Positions 45,397-54,121 of a stretch of DNA of 64,000 bases are shown here, piece after piece. The stretch comes from Shewanella sp. UCD-KL21. Its GTDB lineage: Bacteria > Pseudomonadota > Gammaproteobacteria > Enterobacterales > Shewanellaceae. The stretch covers positions 184,848 through 248,847 of the forward strand of contig NZ_MPHK01000005.1 in the NCBI RefSeq assembly GCF_001957135.1, given 5' to 3'. Both the position numbers and the translations under genes were made by a program. Position 1 is the first letter of the stretch, and every line of letters starts with the position of its first letter. Below the pieces are notes generated by a model. The model worked only from the letters and a program-made list of their open reading frames with translations, had not been told where the DNA came from and made no database searches.

Positions 45397-47760
45397 TTAA
45401 CTTAAAGCATAACCCCCTTTAAGGTGGGCAATATTATCAAACCCTAAGCGCTGCATGGCTTGGGCGGCCACCATGGAGCGGCTACCACTGCGGCACACTA
45501 AAACCCATGGCTTGTGCTTTTGGTGTTGATGCTGCTGAATAAACTGCACTAAGCGGGTTAATGGTACATTCTCAGTGGTGCTACTGGTGGGTTGCAGTGC
45601 GTATTCATGGGGCTCACGAATATCGATGACGCTAACTTGTTGTGCAGATAAAGCGTTGGTTAAACTTTCTGCATTGTATTCAGTAATATTCACTTTAGCG
45701 GTTAGGTTAGCTGGCAATGCGCCGCAAAGAATTTCACTGCCTGACTCATCACACAACTGGCTATCAAGCTGGGCTTTTAGCTGTTCAAATTGGCTTTGGC
45801 TTAATTGGCCATTTAAGGTATTGGCCAGCAGTGCGTTACGGCTAGTTTCTGCTGCTAATGAAGTCGTAAACTCATTGTTATAGTCATGGCTGGCACAAAT
45901 CAGGGTGTTGTCACCGATAAGCTGATGCAGTCGCTTAAGGCTGGTAAACATGGCTTTAGCGCAGCTAGTGTCAAAGTTAGTTCTGCCGAGACTGCCCATT
46001 AATACCATGTCACCAGTAAAGGCAAAACGGCACTGCTGGTTAAGTGATTTAGTGATCGATATTGCTTCAGATGAGTCATCAGCTGATTTATTTGGTAACT
46101 CATTATCGAAAGCGTTAGCTAATGGATCACATAACAGCAAACTAATACTGTCGGCGGTATGGCCTGGGGTGGCAACTTTCAGCAGTGCTTGGTTGCCAAT
46201 GGTGATGTAGTCAAACAACTCGCCCGCTTGGGTGACGTTGCTGCAGTTTTGCGGCCAGCCTAAATGATCGCTTAATTGATCCGGCAAATGTTTGTCGGCA
46301 AGGTATTGGCGACTAGAGACATGATCCGCATGACCATGGGTGTCGATCACTGCCACTAATTCAAGTTGTTGACACTGCAAGAGGGTATCTAAGCGCTCAT
46401 TGAGTTCTGGCAGCGGATCGATGATCACCGCTTGCTTGCTGTGTTGATCAGCATAAATCCAACTACAGTTCGGGCCTGAGCGTAATTGAACCAAACCATT
46501 TAATGGTTGTTTTTGGCTAATTTCACCACTGTCTAAAATCATACAGCTATGGGTTAATGCATTGGCGGCAGATTGAATTCTGATGCAGGCTTCATCCACC
46601 TGCGTTTGAGTCATGGCGGGGCCAAAAGACATTCTGATGGCTGATTCACTTTGCCATTTAGGTAATCCCATGGCATCTAATACAAAGCTGCGAGTCACTT
46701 TTGATGAACAAGCAGAGCCTGAACTGACGCGAATATTGGCGGCATCAAATAAATCCATAATCTCTTTGCTGCTAAAGCCTTCAATAGCAAAGTTGATGGT
46801 TGTTGGCACGCTATTGCTAAAACTGTGGTTAAACACGACAGCAGGAAAAGCGCTTTTAAGGGTATCGACTAACTGTTGTTGATAAGCCCTTAAAGTATCG
46901 ACATCGGCAAACTGGTTTTTAGCCATCGATTGCGAGTTATTTAACAGCATATCAAAAATGACATTTATGGCTGCCATGCCCGGTAAGTTTTCAGTACCTG
47001 AGCGCAGGCCGCTTTCTTGGCCGCCGCCAGCAATAATCGGCGTAAATGGCGCGCCTTCGCGGATATAAACAAAGCCAATGCCTTTAGGGGCATATAGTTT
47101 ATGGCCGCTAAAAGGCGCGTAGTCGATACTGGTGTTGGCTAAGTTTAATGCCGTTTTACCCAGTGCTTGAACGCAATCCACTAACCAATAGATATCAGGG
47201 TTAGCTTGGCGAATGATGCTATCAAGCTGAGTTAAGTCTTGGTAAACCCCGGTTTCATTATTAACCGCCATGGTGCAAATCATTAAGGCATTGGGCGCTT
47301 CTTTAGCGATAAAGTCTTGATCAAGCTTACCCATATGATCCACGGGGATCGCTTTAATTTCAGCATTGATCTCAAGAATTGCATTCCAATGCTTTAAGGA
47401 TTCTGGCACCGCTTTATGCTCAGTGGCGCCATATAACAAGCTGTATGTTTGATCTTGCTTGAGGCTTGTTTTAGCGGCAGTTTTAGCCGCGACTAAGGCT
47501 GAAATTATTGCGGTTTGAATCCCTTCTGTGGCGCCGCTGGTAAAAATAACCGTACCTGTGTCAGCGCCAATCACTTGTTTAGCTTTTACTCGAGTCTGCT
47601 CCATCAGGTTTTTGGCTTTAAGGCCGCTGATATGGCTACTACTTGGATTACCAAATAGGGTTTCCATAGTGGTTAATGCTGCCGTTGCAGCTTGGGGTAA
47701 CACAGGAGTTGTGGCATTGGCATCGAGGTAAATTTGGCTTAGTTCAGTGGCGCTGTTCAT
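45397..47760 (-). CDS. Fusion of cysteine desulfurase, ETHE1-like MBL and rhodanese domains
   Basis: 787 residues in one uninterrupted frame. Residues about 8-400 are a NifS/IscS-type PLP enzyme: ATTPVLP, FTSGATEG, TEHKAVPES, NNETG, the PLP lysine in FSGHKLYAPKGIG and the catalytic Cys in SSGSACSSK. Residues about 425-650 are a metallo-beta-lactamase domain with THGHADH, PGHTAD, FTGDMVLMGSLGRT and SHDYN, resembling persulfide dioxygenases (ETHE1). Residues about 690-787 are a rhodanese domain with VIDIREPHEY and the active-site CRSGSRS. Each domain keeps its catalytic residues. I infer that persulfide made from cysteine is oxidised or transferred within the polypeptide. Two-domain MBL-rhodanese proteins (CstB-like) are known; I recall no characterised triple fusion. 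Confidence 0.93.
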   Translation of the reverse strand: MNSATELSQIYLDANATTPVLPQAATAALTTMETLFGNPSSSHISGLKAKNLMEQTRVKAKQVIGADTGTVIFTSGATEGIQTAIISALVAAKTAAKTSLKQDQTYSLLYGATEHKAVPESLKHWNAILEINAEIKAIPVDHMGKLDQDFIAKEAPNALMICTMAVNNETGVYQDLTQLDSIIRQANPDIYWLVDCVQALGKTALNLANTSIDYAPFSGHKLYAPKGIGFVYIREGAPFTPIIAGGGQESGLRSGTENLPGMAAINVIFDMLLNNSQSMAKNQFADVDTLRAYQQQLVDTLKSAFPAVVFNHSFSNSVPTTINFAIEGFSSKEIMDLFDAANIRVSSGSACSSKVTRSFVLDAMGLPKWQSESAIRMSFGPAMTQTQVDEACIRIQSAANALTHSCMILDSGEISQKQPLNGLVQLRSGPNCSWIYADQHSKQAVIIDPLPELNERLDTLLQCQQLELVAVIDTHGHADHVSSRQYLADKHLPDQLSDHLGWPQNCSNVTQAGELFDYITIGNQALLKVATPGHTADSISLLLCDPLANAFDNELPNKSADDSSEAISITKSLNQQCRFAFTGDMVLMGSLGRTNFDTSCAKAMFTSLKRLHQLIGDNTLICASHDYNNEFTTSLAAETSRNALLANTLNGQLSQSQFEQLKAQLDSQLCDESGSEILCGALPANLTAKVNITEYNAESLTNALSAQQVSVIDIREPHEYALQPTSSTTENVPLTRLVQFIQQHQHQKHKPWVLVCRSGSRSMVAAQAMQRLGFDNIAHLKGGYALS

Positions 47761-47788
47761 AGGGGTAAGGCTCGCATGTTGATTAGTT

Positions 47789-47831
47789 GTTATATAGCTT
47801 TTGGTTATAACTAATTTCTTGTGGTTATATT
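47789..47831. promoter_or_regulatory. Repeated GTTATA motifs upstream of the sulfur fusion gene
   Basis: GTTATATA (47789-47796), the palindrome GTTATAAC (47804-47811) and GTTATATT (47824-47831) lie 28-71 bp before the start codon. They could be a repeated operator. No regulator gene is adjacent, and AT-rich promoter sequence could give such motifs by chance. Confidence 0.3.
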
Positions 47832-48016
47832 AACAGCTTGATAATAACGATCAAGATCACATTTTTACTTATATTAGAAAATGTAGAGATAAATTAGCGT
47901 TTGTAATTAAAGAAGGTTTGTAAAGCGGTTTAGTGGCAATTTATGTCAGAAACTCAAAGCTATCAGCTAGGGTGAAGTCAGATTTAAAGTATTTTGTTAT
48001 TGATTATTAGAATAAT

Positions 48017-48054
48017 AAAAAAGGAATAAGGCGATTAACGCTTATTCCTTTTTA
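48017..48054. terminator. Terminator of the YhcH gene
   Basis: AAAAAAGGAATAAGGCG and CGCTTATTCCTTTTT pair around a short loop; T-runs on both strands. It lies 65 bp after the YhcH stop in the minus direction. The rest of the 47761-48118 gap has no gene. Confidence 0.85.
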
Positions 48055-48118
48055 ATCCGCGATAAGCGGGCGAGGATACAGCTAAGACCTAGAACCTGAC
48101 TTAGGTGTCGAACTGGAA

Positions 48119-48580
48119 TCAGACTTTGACTTTGATAACCACTTTTCTGACACTCTTGGGTGTATCGCTGGTGCCGGGCATATGCATGTCTTCAGGGAAG
48201 AAAATCGCAAACATACCTGCTTTTAAAGGAATAAAAGCCGCATCAGCTTTATTGGCTTCATAATCGTACTTACTGTAATCATGCTCATTGTGATAAGGCG
48301 CTAACGGCGCTTGATCTGCAAGTGGCAAATAGCCAAATTCTTCTTCACCGCTAACCACAAATTGCACATCAATATAACGCTGGTGGCTTTCAAAAGACTC
48401 AGTGTGTTTCGGCTTAGTTTGGTAATCATTGACGATAGCAAATATATCTTTGCCTTCAATGGGATAATTGCCTAATTCATATTGGCTAAAATCAGTGGCT
48501 GCGAGGTGAGCAAGTGCGGTGGCTAATCTTGGGCTGAGATTATGATAAAGCTGATGATTTGCTAGGGTATCGACAATCAT
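48119..48580 (-). CDS. YhcH/YjgK/YiaL family protein
   Basis: 153 residues, the family's usual length. Motifs: IEGKDIFAIVNDYQTK, the metal-site-like FESHQRYIDVQFVVSGEE, and FAIFFPEDMHMPG. The family has a cupin-like double-stranded beta-helix and is linked to sialic-acid or other sugar metabolism as an anomerase-like enzyme. No sugar genes are adjacent here. It is transcribed alone. Confidence 0.9.
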   Translation of the reverse strand: MIVDTLANHQLYHNLSPRLATALAHLAATDFSQYELGNYPIEGKDIFAIVNDYQTKPKHTESFESHQRYIDVQFVVSGEEEFGYLPLADQAPLAPYHNEHDYSKYDYEANKADAAFIPLKAGMFAIFFPEDMHMPGTSDTPKSVRKVVIKVKV

Positions 48581-48738
48581 GATAAGTCTCTAAAAGTTAA
48601 GATAAGTTATTATCGCTTAATTTAGCATGCTGCACCATGAGAGATAAATTTATACAGGGCAGCGAAAATAATCAGCTTAGACAAAGCGGCGATCAGTTGG
48701 TTATGATGATAGTGCGGTTGACATGAATAGGATATCAA

Positions 48739-49794
48739 GTGGCAGCATTACGATTATTAGCAGGTAAAACGGCATTTGAACAAATTGAACAAAACGGCTT
48801 ACAGCAGTCGATGTTTACTCAATTGTTTGCTGCATCTGGTGGCCCCAAATGGATTGGTGTCGCAGGGCTCGATAAATATTTGTTCAGTGAGTTTTTTAAT
48901 CACAGACAAACACCTCTTTATACCATGGGCGCATCATCTGGTGCCTGGCGTTTAAGCTGTTTAGCGCAAAATAATCCGTTAGAGGCCTATCATCGCTTTG
49001 AAGACTATTATATTGATCAGCGCTACGAAACTGTGCCTTCTCGCCAAGAGGTGACTGAGCAGGTAGAGCGAATTATTGCTGGCATATTAGGTGCTAATGG
49101 CGCCATGGATATAGTCAATAACCGTATTATTCAGAGTCATTTTGTGGTGTGTAAGGCTAAGCATTTAAATGCTGGGCGTTCCAAAGGGAAATTAGCAATG
49201 GGGCTGGCTGCTACTGCAGTGTCTAATGCTGTAAGCCGTCGCAGTTTAGCTTGGCACTTTGAAAGGCTGGTATTTAGTCATCAACAAATTAAATCGCCTT
49301 TTTCACAGTTAGCCGATTTACCCACCGAGCATGCTCAATTAACTCGCAGTAATATTAATCAAGTGTTGTTAGCCACTGGCTCAATTCCATTATTGCTTGC
49401 GCCAGTGACCCAAATCAATGGTGTCAGTGACGGTCATTATTACGATGGCGGCATTACTGATTATCACTTTGATATGCCTTTACCTGCCGCAGAAGGCTTA
49501 AGTTTATATCCGCACTTTTATCCTTACATGAGCCCTGGCTGGTTTGATAAGTCGCTAAAATGGCGCCGTGCTGGAAAGCATTATCATAATGCGCTGATCC
49601 TGGCGCCGACCCCAGAGTTTATTGCTTCATTGCCTTATCAGAAAATTCCTGATCGTGAAGACTTTAAAAAGCTTGATAGCGACAGTCGTATCGCTTATTG
49701 GCGCGAGTCGGTTAAGCGCAGTGAGCAACTGGCGATTGAGTTTGCTGACATCATTGAAAACCAGTCGGTGATGAGTCATTTAGAGCGGCTTTAA
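48739..49794 (+). CDS. Patatin-like phospholipase
   Basis: 351 residues from a GTG start (AGGA 6 nt upstream). The Gly-rich oxyanion region (AASGGPKWIG), the nucleophile elbow GASSG and the catalytic Asp in YYDGGITDYHF are all present in patatin order. It is expected to be a cytoplasmic or membrane-associated acyl hydrolase; the substrate is unknown. No signal peptide. It is a single gene, divergent from the YhcH gene. Confidence 0.88.
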   Translation: MAALRLLAGKTAFEQIEQNGLQQSMFTQLFAASGGPKWIGVAGLDKYLFSEFFNHRQTPLYTMGASSGAWRLSCLAQNNPLEAYHRFEDYYIDQRYETVPSRQEVTEQVERIIAGILGANGAMDIVNNRIIQSHFVVCKAKHLNAGRSKGKLAMGLAATAVSNAVSRRSLAWHFERLVFSHQQIKSPFSQLADLPTEHAQLTRSNINQVLLATGSIPLLLAPVTQINGVSDGHYYDGGITDYHFDMPLPAAEGLSLYPHFYPYMSPGWFDKSLKWRRAGKHYHNALILAPTPEFIASLPYQKIPDREDFKKLDSDSRIAYWRESVKRSEQLAIEFADIIENQSVMSHLERL

Positions 49795-49826
49795 GCTGCT
49801 TTATTGATTGTTTTTAAGCGCCGATG

Positions 49827-49862
49827 TTAAGGGCTATTTTAAGGGCTACCTTAAGCGCTATC
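49827..49862. repeat. 12-bp tandem repeat, three copies
   Basis: TTAAGGGCTATT (49827-49838), TTAAGGGCTACC (49839-49850) and TTAAGCGCTATC (49851-49862). They lie just after the patatin gene in a 416-bp gap without genes. Confidence 0.8.
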
Positions 49863-50060
49863 TGATCGCTTTTTGAAACTATTTCGTAAAATACCCTGTC
49901 TAATAATCAAGCGCTTTAAGTCGGCGTTATTGGTTCATTACAGCTATCATTAAAAAGAATGATAAGTTAACAACGACTAGCAAATAAACGATCTAGCACT
50001 AAACTTAATTAATTCATAACTGTGACAACTGCTTGATTATATAGGCTGAAATAGCCATTG

Positions 50061-50138
50061 GTTATTGATAAGAGTTATTGATAAGAGTTATTGATATGAG
50101 CTATTGATAAGGGTTCTTGACAAGGCTTATTGAAAAGA
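50061..50138. repeat. 13-bp tandem repeat, six copies with progressive decay
   Basis: The unit GTTATTGATAAGA occurs twice exactly (50061-50086), then with one to four changes at 50087, 50100, 50113 and 50126. It ends 72 bp before the LON-domain gene start, so it lies in or near that gene's promoter. Confidence 0.85.
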
Positions 50139-50210
50139 TAGTTATGTTGAACGCTATGGTGTTAGCCGTTGACGAAAATTTATCAGCATTTCTGTAGTCT
50201 GGAGGTTGCG

Positions 50211-50813
50211 ATGAAAACATTAGAAATGGCCTTGGTTATTCAAGAGGCGGTTATTCTTCCTGGCGGCCGCCAAGAGATCAGAGTGGTATCGCCAAATCAA
50301 CTGTTAATGGTTGCGAGTGTCCTGAAAGGGGATTACCGCTTAGCTTTAGCTGCGAGCAAAAGTAGCAGCAAAAGTAGCGGTAAAAGTAATAGCAGTCCGC
50401 CATGCTACAGCACTGCGACAGAGTGTGAAATTATCGACTTTCATCAACTCGATGATGACTCATTAAGTGTTGTGATTGAAGGCCGCCAAAGAGTGAAAAT
50501 TCTATCAGCCGCGCAACTAAGGGACGGAAGTTGGATTGCGCGCACATTAGCCTGTCAAAATTGGCAAGATGAACCCATAGGCGAAAAGTTTGAAATTATC
50601 AGTGCCGCTTTAGAGCAATTTTATGAAGTAAACCCAGATTTATTGGAATTATATAATCAGGTGCATTTAGAAGATGCTACTTGGGTAAGCCAGCGGTGGT
50701 TAGAAGTGTTACCTATGTATAACAAGGATAAATTACAGCTTGTTGAGCAACCTAATTGCCACAAGACTATGGCTTTTGTGCTGCAGCTATTAAAGTCTCA
50801 TGTTGATGCCTAA
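50211..50813 (+). CDS. LON substrate-binding domain protein
   Basis: 200 residues from the ATG at 50211, preceded by GGAGG at 5 nt; a longer frame from 50169 has no site. It matches the stand-alone N-terminal domain of Lon proteases (PF02190): LEMALVIQEAVILPGG at the start, EIIDFHQLDDDSLSVVIEGRQRVKI in the middle, and a C-terminal helical bundle. There is no ATPase or protease part. A Ser/Lys-rich loop (SKSSSKSSGKSNSS, residues about 49-62) is encoded by a 12-bp repeat. Function is unknown; it may bind substrates or compete with Lon. Confidence 0.85.
   Translation: MKTLEMALVIQEAVILPGGRQEIRVVSPNQLLMVASVLKGDYRLALAASKSSSKSSGKSNSSPPCYSTATECEIIDFHQLDDDSLSVVIEGRQRVKILSAAQLRDGSWIARTLACQNWQDEPIGEKFEIISAALEQFYEVNPDLLELYNQVHLEDATWVSQRWLEVLPMYNKDKLQLVEQPNCHKTMAFVLQLLKSHVDA
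50355..50390. repeat. In-frame 12-bp repeat in the LON-domain gene
   Basis: AGCAAAAGTAGC twice (50355-50366, 50367-50378), then GGTAAAAGTAAT. It encodes the Ser-Lys-Ser-Ser loop; copy-number change would keep the frame. Confidence 0.85.
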
Positions 50814-50987
50814 GTTGCAGCTTTTACAGCAATGATGAGTCCTTCGCTGTGATTTTAACTGGTCAAATTTAGGTTAACTGTGCTGGATTTTACTTCAAGC
50901 GGCTGGTTAACAGAAAAGCTTAGGTTCATTTATATTACCTATGTCCGTTATACTGACGGCATATGTAAGTCACTAATCATTGTAACT

Positions 50988-51953
50988 ATGTCTTCTGATA
51001 CCTCAGCTAGAGCTGCGCAACCTTCTTATGTGGTGTTACCGCAACTGACTCATCCTTCGAAAAATGCAGCTGCAAGCTCAACAGCGCCAAAAACCGTGGT
51101 GGAATTTTTAGTGTCGCATTTTGCGCAAATTCCATCGCAGGTGTGGTTAAAGCGGATTGAGGACGGCAAAGTGCATTGGGCAGATGGCAGCTTGATCACT
51201 GTCGATACTGCCTATAGACCAGCAACAAGGGTGTATTACTACCGAGAAGTGGTAGCGGAAACCAAGATCCCATTTTTGCAGAAAATTTTGCATCAAGATG
51301 AGCATTGTATGTTGGTGTTTAAACCACACTTTTTGCCAGTAACCCCCAGCGGAAACTTTGTTAACGAATGCTTAATCCATAGGCTAAGGATTGCCACCGG
51401 CATTGACACGATAACTCCTGCCCACCGCCTTGATAGGCCTACAGCAGGCATCATGCTAATGACGGTTAACCCTGAGTCTAGGCATGCGTATCATGCACTC
51501 TTTAGTGATGGCAAAATTACAAAGCAGTATCAAGCGATAGCTAAGTTAACACCGGCATTATTGGTACAATCCCAAGCGGGTGAATTAAGCTTGCCAATAC
51601 ACTGGACGGTTAAAAATAGGATGGTGCGCTCAACCCCAAGCTTTTTAATGAAAGTGACTGAAGGTGAGCCCAATACCCATTCTGAAATTAGCCTTATTGC
51701 CATAAAAGGCGATAAAGGTTTATTTGAGCTGAGCCCGATCACTGGGAAAATGCATCAGCTTAGGGTACACATGATGTCGTTGGGGATGCCGTTAGAAAAC
51801 GATACCAATTATCCTACTTTAGCGCCAAAGAGTGCCGATGATTTTTCAAAACCGTTACGGTTAATTGCTAAATCACTGCAGTTTATTGACCCGATTAGCC
51901 ATATTGAGCGCCAGTTGAGCTGCGAAGGCTATGAGGCTGAATTTGATCTTTAA
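50988..51953 (+). CDS. RluA-family pseudouridine synthase
   Basis: 321 residues from the ATG at 50988; this start is chosen because the conserved region begins soon after (PSYVVLPQL), while the longer frame from 50880 adds a non-conserved stretch. No clear ribosome-binding site is seen. An S4-like N-terminal part (QVWLKRIEDGKV) precedes the catalytic motif HRLDRPTAGIML, with the nucleophilic Asp, and the closing SPITGKMHQLRVHMMSLG. It isomerises uridines in rRNA or tRNA; the target site cannot be assigned. Confidence 0.88.
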   Translation: MSSDTSARAAQPSYVVLPQLTHPSKNAAASSTAPKTVVEFLVSHFAQIPSQVWLKRIEDGKVHWADGSLITVDTAYRPATRVYYYREVVAETKIPFLQKILHQDEHCMLVFKPHFLPVTPSGNFVNECLIHRLRIATGIDTITPAHRLDRPTAGIMLMTVNPESRHAYHALFSDGKITKQYQAIAKLTPALLVQSQAGELSLPIHWTVKNRMVRSTPSFLMKVTEGEPNTHSEISLIAIKGDKGLFELSPITGKMHQLRVHMMSLGMPLENDTNYPTLAPKSADDFSKPLRLIAKSLQFIDPISHIERQLSCEGYEAEFDL

Positions 51954-52070
51954 CCTGCTTGATTAAATGCTATATCAGCATGAGTCTCTCGTAGCAATAA
52001 CTGTTTACTGTGCTGAATATATGAATTTGATGAGCTGTGACGACCGACTATCGATACCAAAGATATTAGT

Positions 52071-52140
52071 GTTTGCAGTGGTTTGCAGTGGTTTGCAGTG
52101 GTTTGCAGTGGTTTGCAGTGGTTTGCAGTGGTTTGCAGTG
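52071..52140. repeat. Perfect 10-bp tandem repeat, seven copies
   Basis: GTTTGCAGTG repeats seven times without error and ends 73 bp before the EAL gene start. An open frame through it (51967-52161) is only repeat-coded and is not called. Copy-number change would move upstream elements by about one DNA helical turn per unit. Confidence 0.95.
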
Positions 52141-52213
52141 GCTGATGGTTGCTTATCGTAGCGTGTAGTGGCTATGGCATAGTTAACTCCAACAACATGG
52201 ACATTTAGGAAAC

Positions 52214-53737
52214 ATGGAAAGACTGAAGTGCGCTGCAGTGTTCATCATTTGTTTTGTGGTCTTTATCTTCGGCTTTAAAGCCTTAGATGACCTCATTGCG
52301 CATGAGTTGATCCAAAGAGACACCCAACTGCTGTCTGAAAAGCTCATTATGTATATTGATGATTCAGCGGCGCAGTTGCGATCGCTGCCTGTTATTACTG
52401 AAGACTATCAATGCAGCGACACTAATCAGCAGCAGTTATCGATGGCGGTGTTTAATTCAAGCTTTATTCGCTGGGCTGCGGTCATGAATGGCTTAAAGGT
52501 TGAGTGTCGCTCACAGCTGATCCCAAGAAAAGTAGAAAAACTAGTCAAGCACCGTATTGGTGAGAATTTACATATGGCGGTGATCAAACAAGTTGACTCT
52601 GAAGTTCATGAATTATTTTTAGTTCATCATGCTGGGAAGTTTCAGTATGTCGCCAGTATCATTCCGATGAATCCCCGTTACTTCGTGCCAGTGCATTGTG
52701 ATGACTGTTTAGAATACAGCATTACCATTGATGGTATTGAAGACACGCTAGCCGCAGTGCCTATGATGGAGTTTGGTTTCAACGAATTTGAAGGCAATCA
52801 TGTGGTGGTTGAGCAAGTTAGCCAGCAAACACAACATTATATCGCTAAGTTCACTTTGTCAGGTAATGAAGCGTTTTTCGGCCAGTATCAAACATTGAAT
52901 TGGTGGCACAGTGGCGTGCTGAGTTTGCTATTTTCTATGCTGGTGGCTATCGCATATTGGCTCTGGAAATATACTCATTTGTCCATGGGCTCGCAAATTA
53001 AAAGAGCCATCAAAAATGATGAATTTATTCCTTTTTATCAACCGGTGATCAGCGCTCGGACTCGTCAAATTATGGGCGCTGAAGTGTTAATGCGTTGGCA
53101 GCAAGGCAATGGCGACCTTATCCCACCAAACCAGTTTATTCCTTTTGCAGAGTCTGCGGGTTTCATTGTTGATATGACATACTCAATGCTGGATATCATG
53201 GTCGCGGATATTGAGACCGCAGCTCATCAACTTAAGCCGTTATTTTTCTGTATTAATATTGTTCCTGAGCATTTAGATGACGATAAACTTTATCGCTATA
53301 TTAAGGCGTTAAAAGAGTCTGGCAAGCTGGGGCAGCACCGCATCTCTTTAGAGATAACTGAGCGCCAACCCATTGTTGATTTAGTCAAAGCTCGTAAGAT
53401 GCTGGATAAGTTTTATGCCATAGGCGTTGATCTAAAATTGGATGATGCTGGCATGGGCTATGGCGGCTTTAATTATGTGAAAAACCTCGGCATTAGTACC
53501 TTAAAAATTGATAAAGCCTTTATCGATACAATTGGCGTTAAGGATAATTTTAATGAAAAAACCCTTGATGCCATCATCTCGTTTGCTAATAAGTCGGGCT
53601 TAACCGTTATTGCAGAAGGGGTCGAAACCCAGCAGCAATTAGCCTATCTTCAATCCCAAGGTGTTGATTTAATTCAAGGGTATGTATTTTCTAAACCGTT
53701 ATCTTTTTATGACTTTTTTACGAATTACAGCAATTAA
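52214..53737 (+). CDS. Membrane-bound EAL cyclic-di-GMP phosphodiesterase with CSS-motif sensor
   Basis: 507 residues. One N-terminal membrane helix, a periplasmic region of about 200 residues with Cys at residue 72 and a CSS-like ECRSQ near residue 98, a second helix (VLSLLFSMLVAIAYWLW, near 238), then an EAL domain from about 260. Catalytic residues are kept: Glu in GAEVLMRW (EVL for EAL), Asn in INIVP, two Asp in LDDAGMGYGG, Lys in LKIDKAF and Glu in EGVET. As in PdeB/PdeC-type enzymes, the periplasmic CSS domain probably senses redox state. It hydrolyses c-di-GMP. A 10-bp repeat tract lies just upstream. Confidence 0.92.
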   Translation: MERLKCAAVFIICFVVFIFGFKALDDLIAHELIQRDTQLLSEKLIMYIDDSAAQLRSLPVITEDYQCSDTNQQQLSMAVFNSSFIRWAAVMNGLKVECRSQLIPRKVEKLVKHRIGENLHMAVIKQVDSEVHELFLVHHAGKFQYVASIIPMNPRYFVPVHCDDCLEYSITIDGIEDTLAAVPMMEFGFNEFEGNHVVVEQVSQQTQHYIAKFTLSGNEAFFGQYQTLNWWHSGVLSLLFSMLVAIAYWLWKYTHLSMGSQIKRAIKNDEFIPFYQPVISARTRQIMGAEVLMRWQQGNGDLIPPNQFIPFAESAGFIVDMTYSMLDIMVADIETAAHQLKPLFFCINIVPEHLDDDKLYRYIKALKESGKLGQHRISLEITERQPIVDLVKARKMLDKFYAIGVDLKLDDAGMGYGGFNYVKNLGISTLKIDKAFIDTIGVKDNFNEKTLDAIISFANKSGLTVIAEGVETQQQLAYLQSQGVDLIQGYVFSKPLSFYDFFTNYSN

Positions 53738-53783
53738 TCGCTCAATTTAGATTAGCTGACAATAGCGCGTTTTATGATGGGCC

Positions 53784-53807
53784 GCCGCGAGTAAGTCGCG
53801 GCTTTTT
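53784..53807 (+). terminator. Terminator after the EAL gene
   Basis: GCCGCGA (53784-53790) and TCGCGGC (53796-53802) with a 5-nt loop, followed by TTTTT. The remaining gap to 54121 has no other supported feature. Confidence 0.85.
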
Positions 53808-54121
53808 ATTGCCTAAAATACAGGGTTACACCTCGCAATAAGTGATGCTTTATTGTGCGATATGCAGCGAAAAAAGTAGCAATAGCGCTTAAATGAAAAT
53901 GCTTTGTATTAGGTTGGTGTGTGAAGCGCTTAACTCAAGGTCGATTAATGAGTAATCATTGAGTGGGGCGGCTAAAGAGGTAAACTGAAATCGCTTAGTT
54001 ATTTTAATAGCTGTAATGCTGATGTTTTAGCGATGACGTTACGTCGTTACTCTGACTTAGTTAGCTAACTTTATGTGGTTGAGCTGACTTAATGAGCTGA
54101 CGTATTTGATAGGGGGTTATC

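Noticed and set aside
52071..52140. CRISPR array
   Set aside because: The 10-bp units abut directly with no spacers. The same applies to the other tandem repeat tracts, and no cas gene is present.
51967..52161. 64-codon open frame through the 10-bp repeats
   Set aside because: Its second half is only translation of the repeat (Val-Cys-Ser-Gly-Leu-Gln-type cycles) and there is no supporting start signal.
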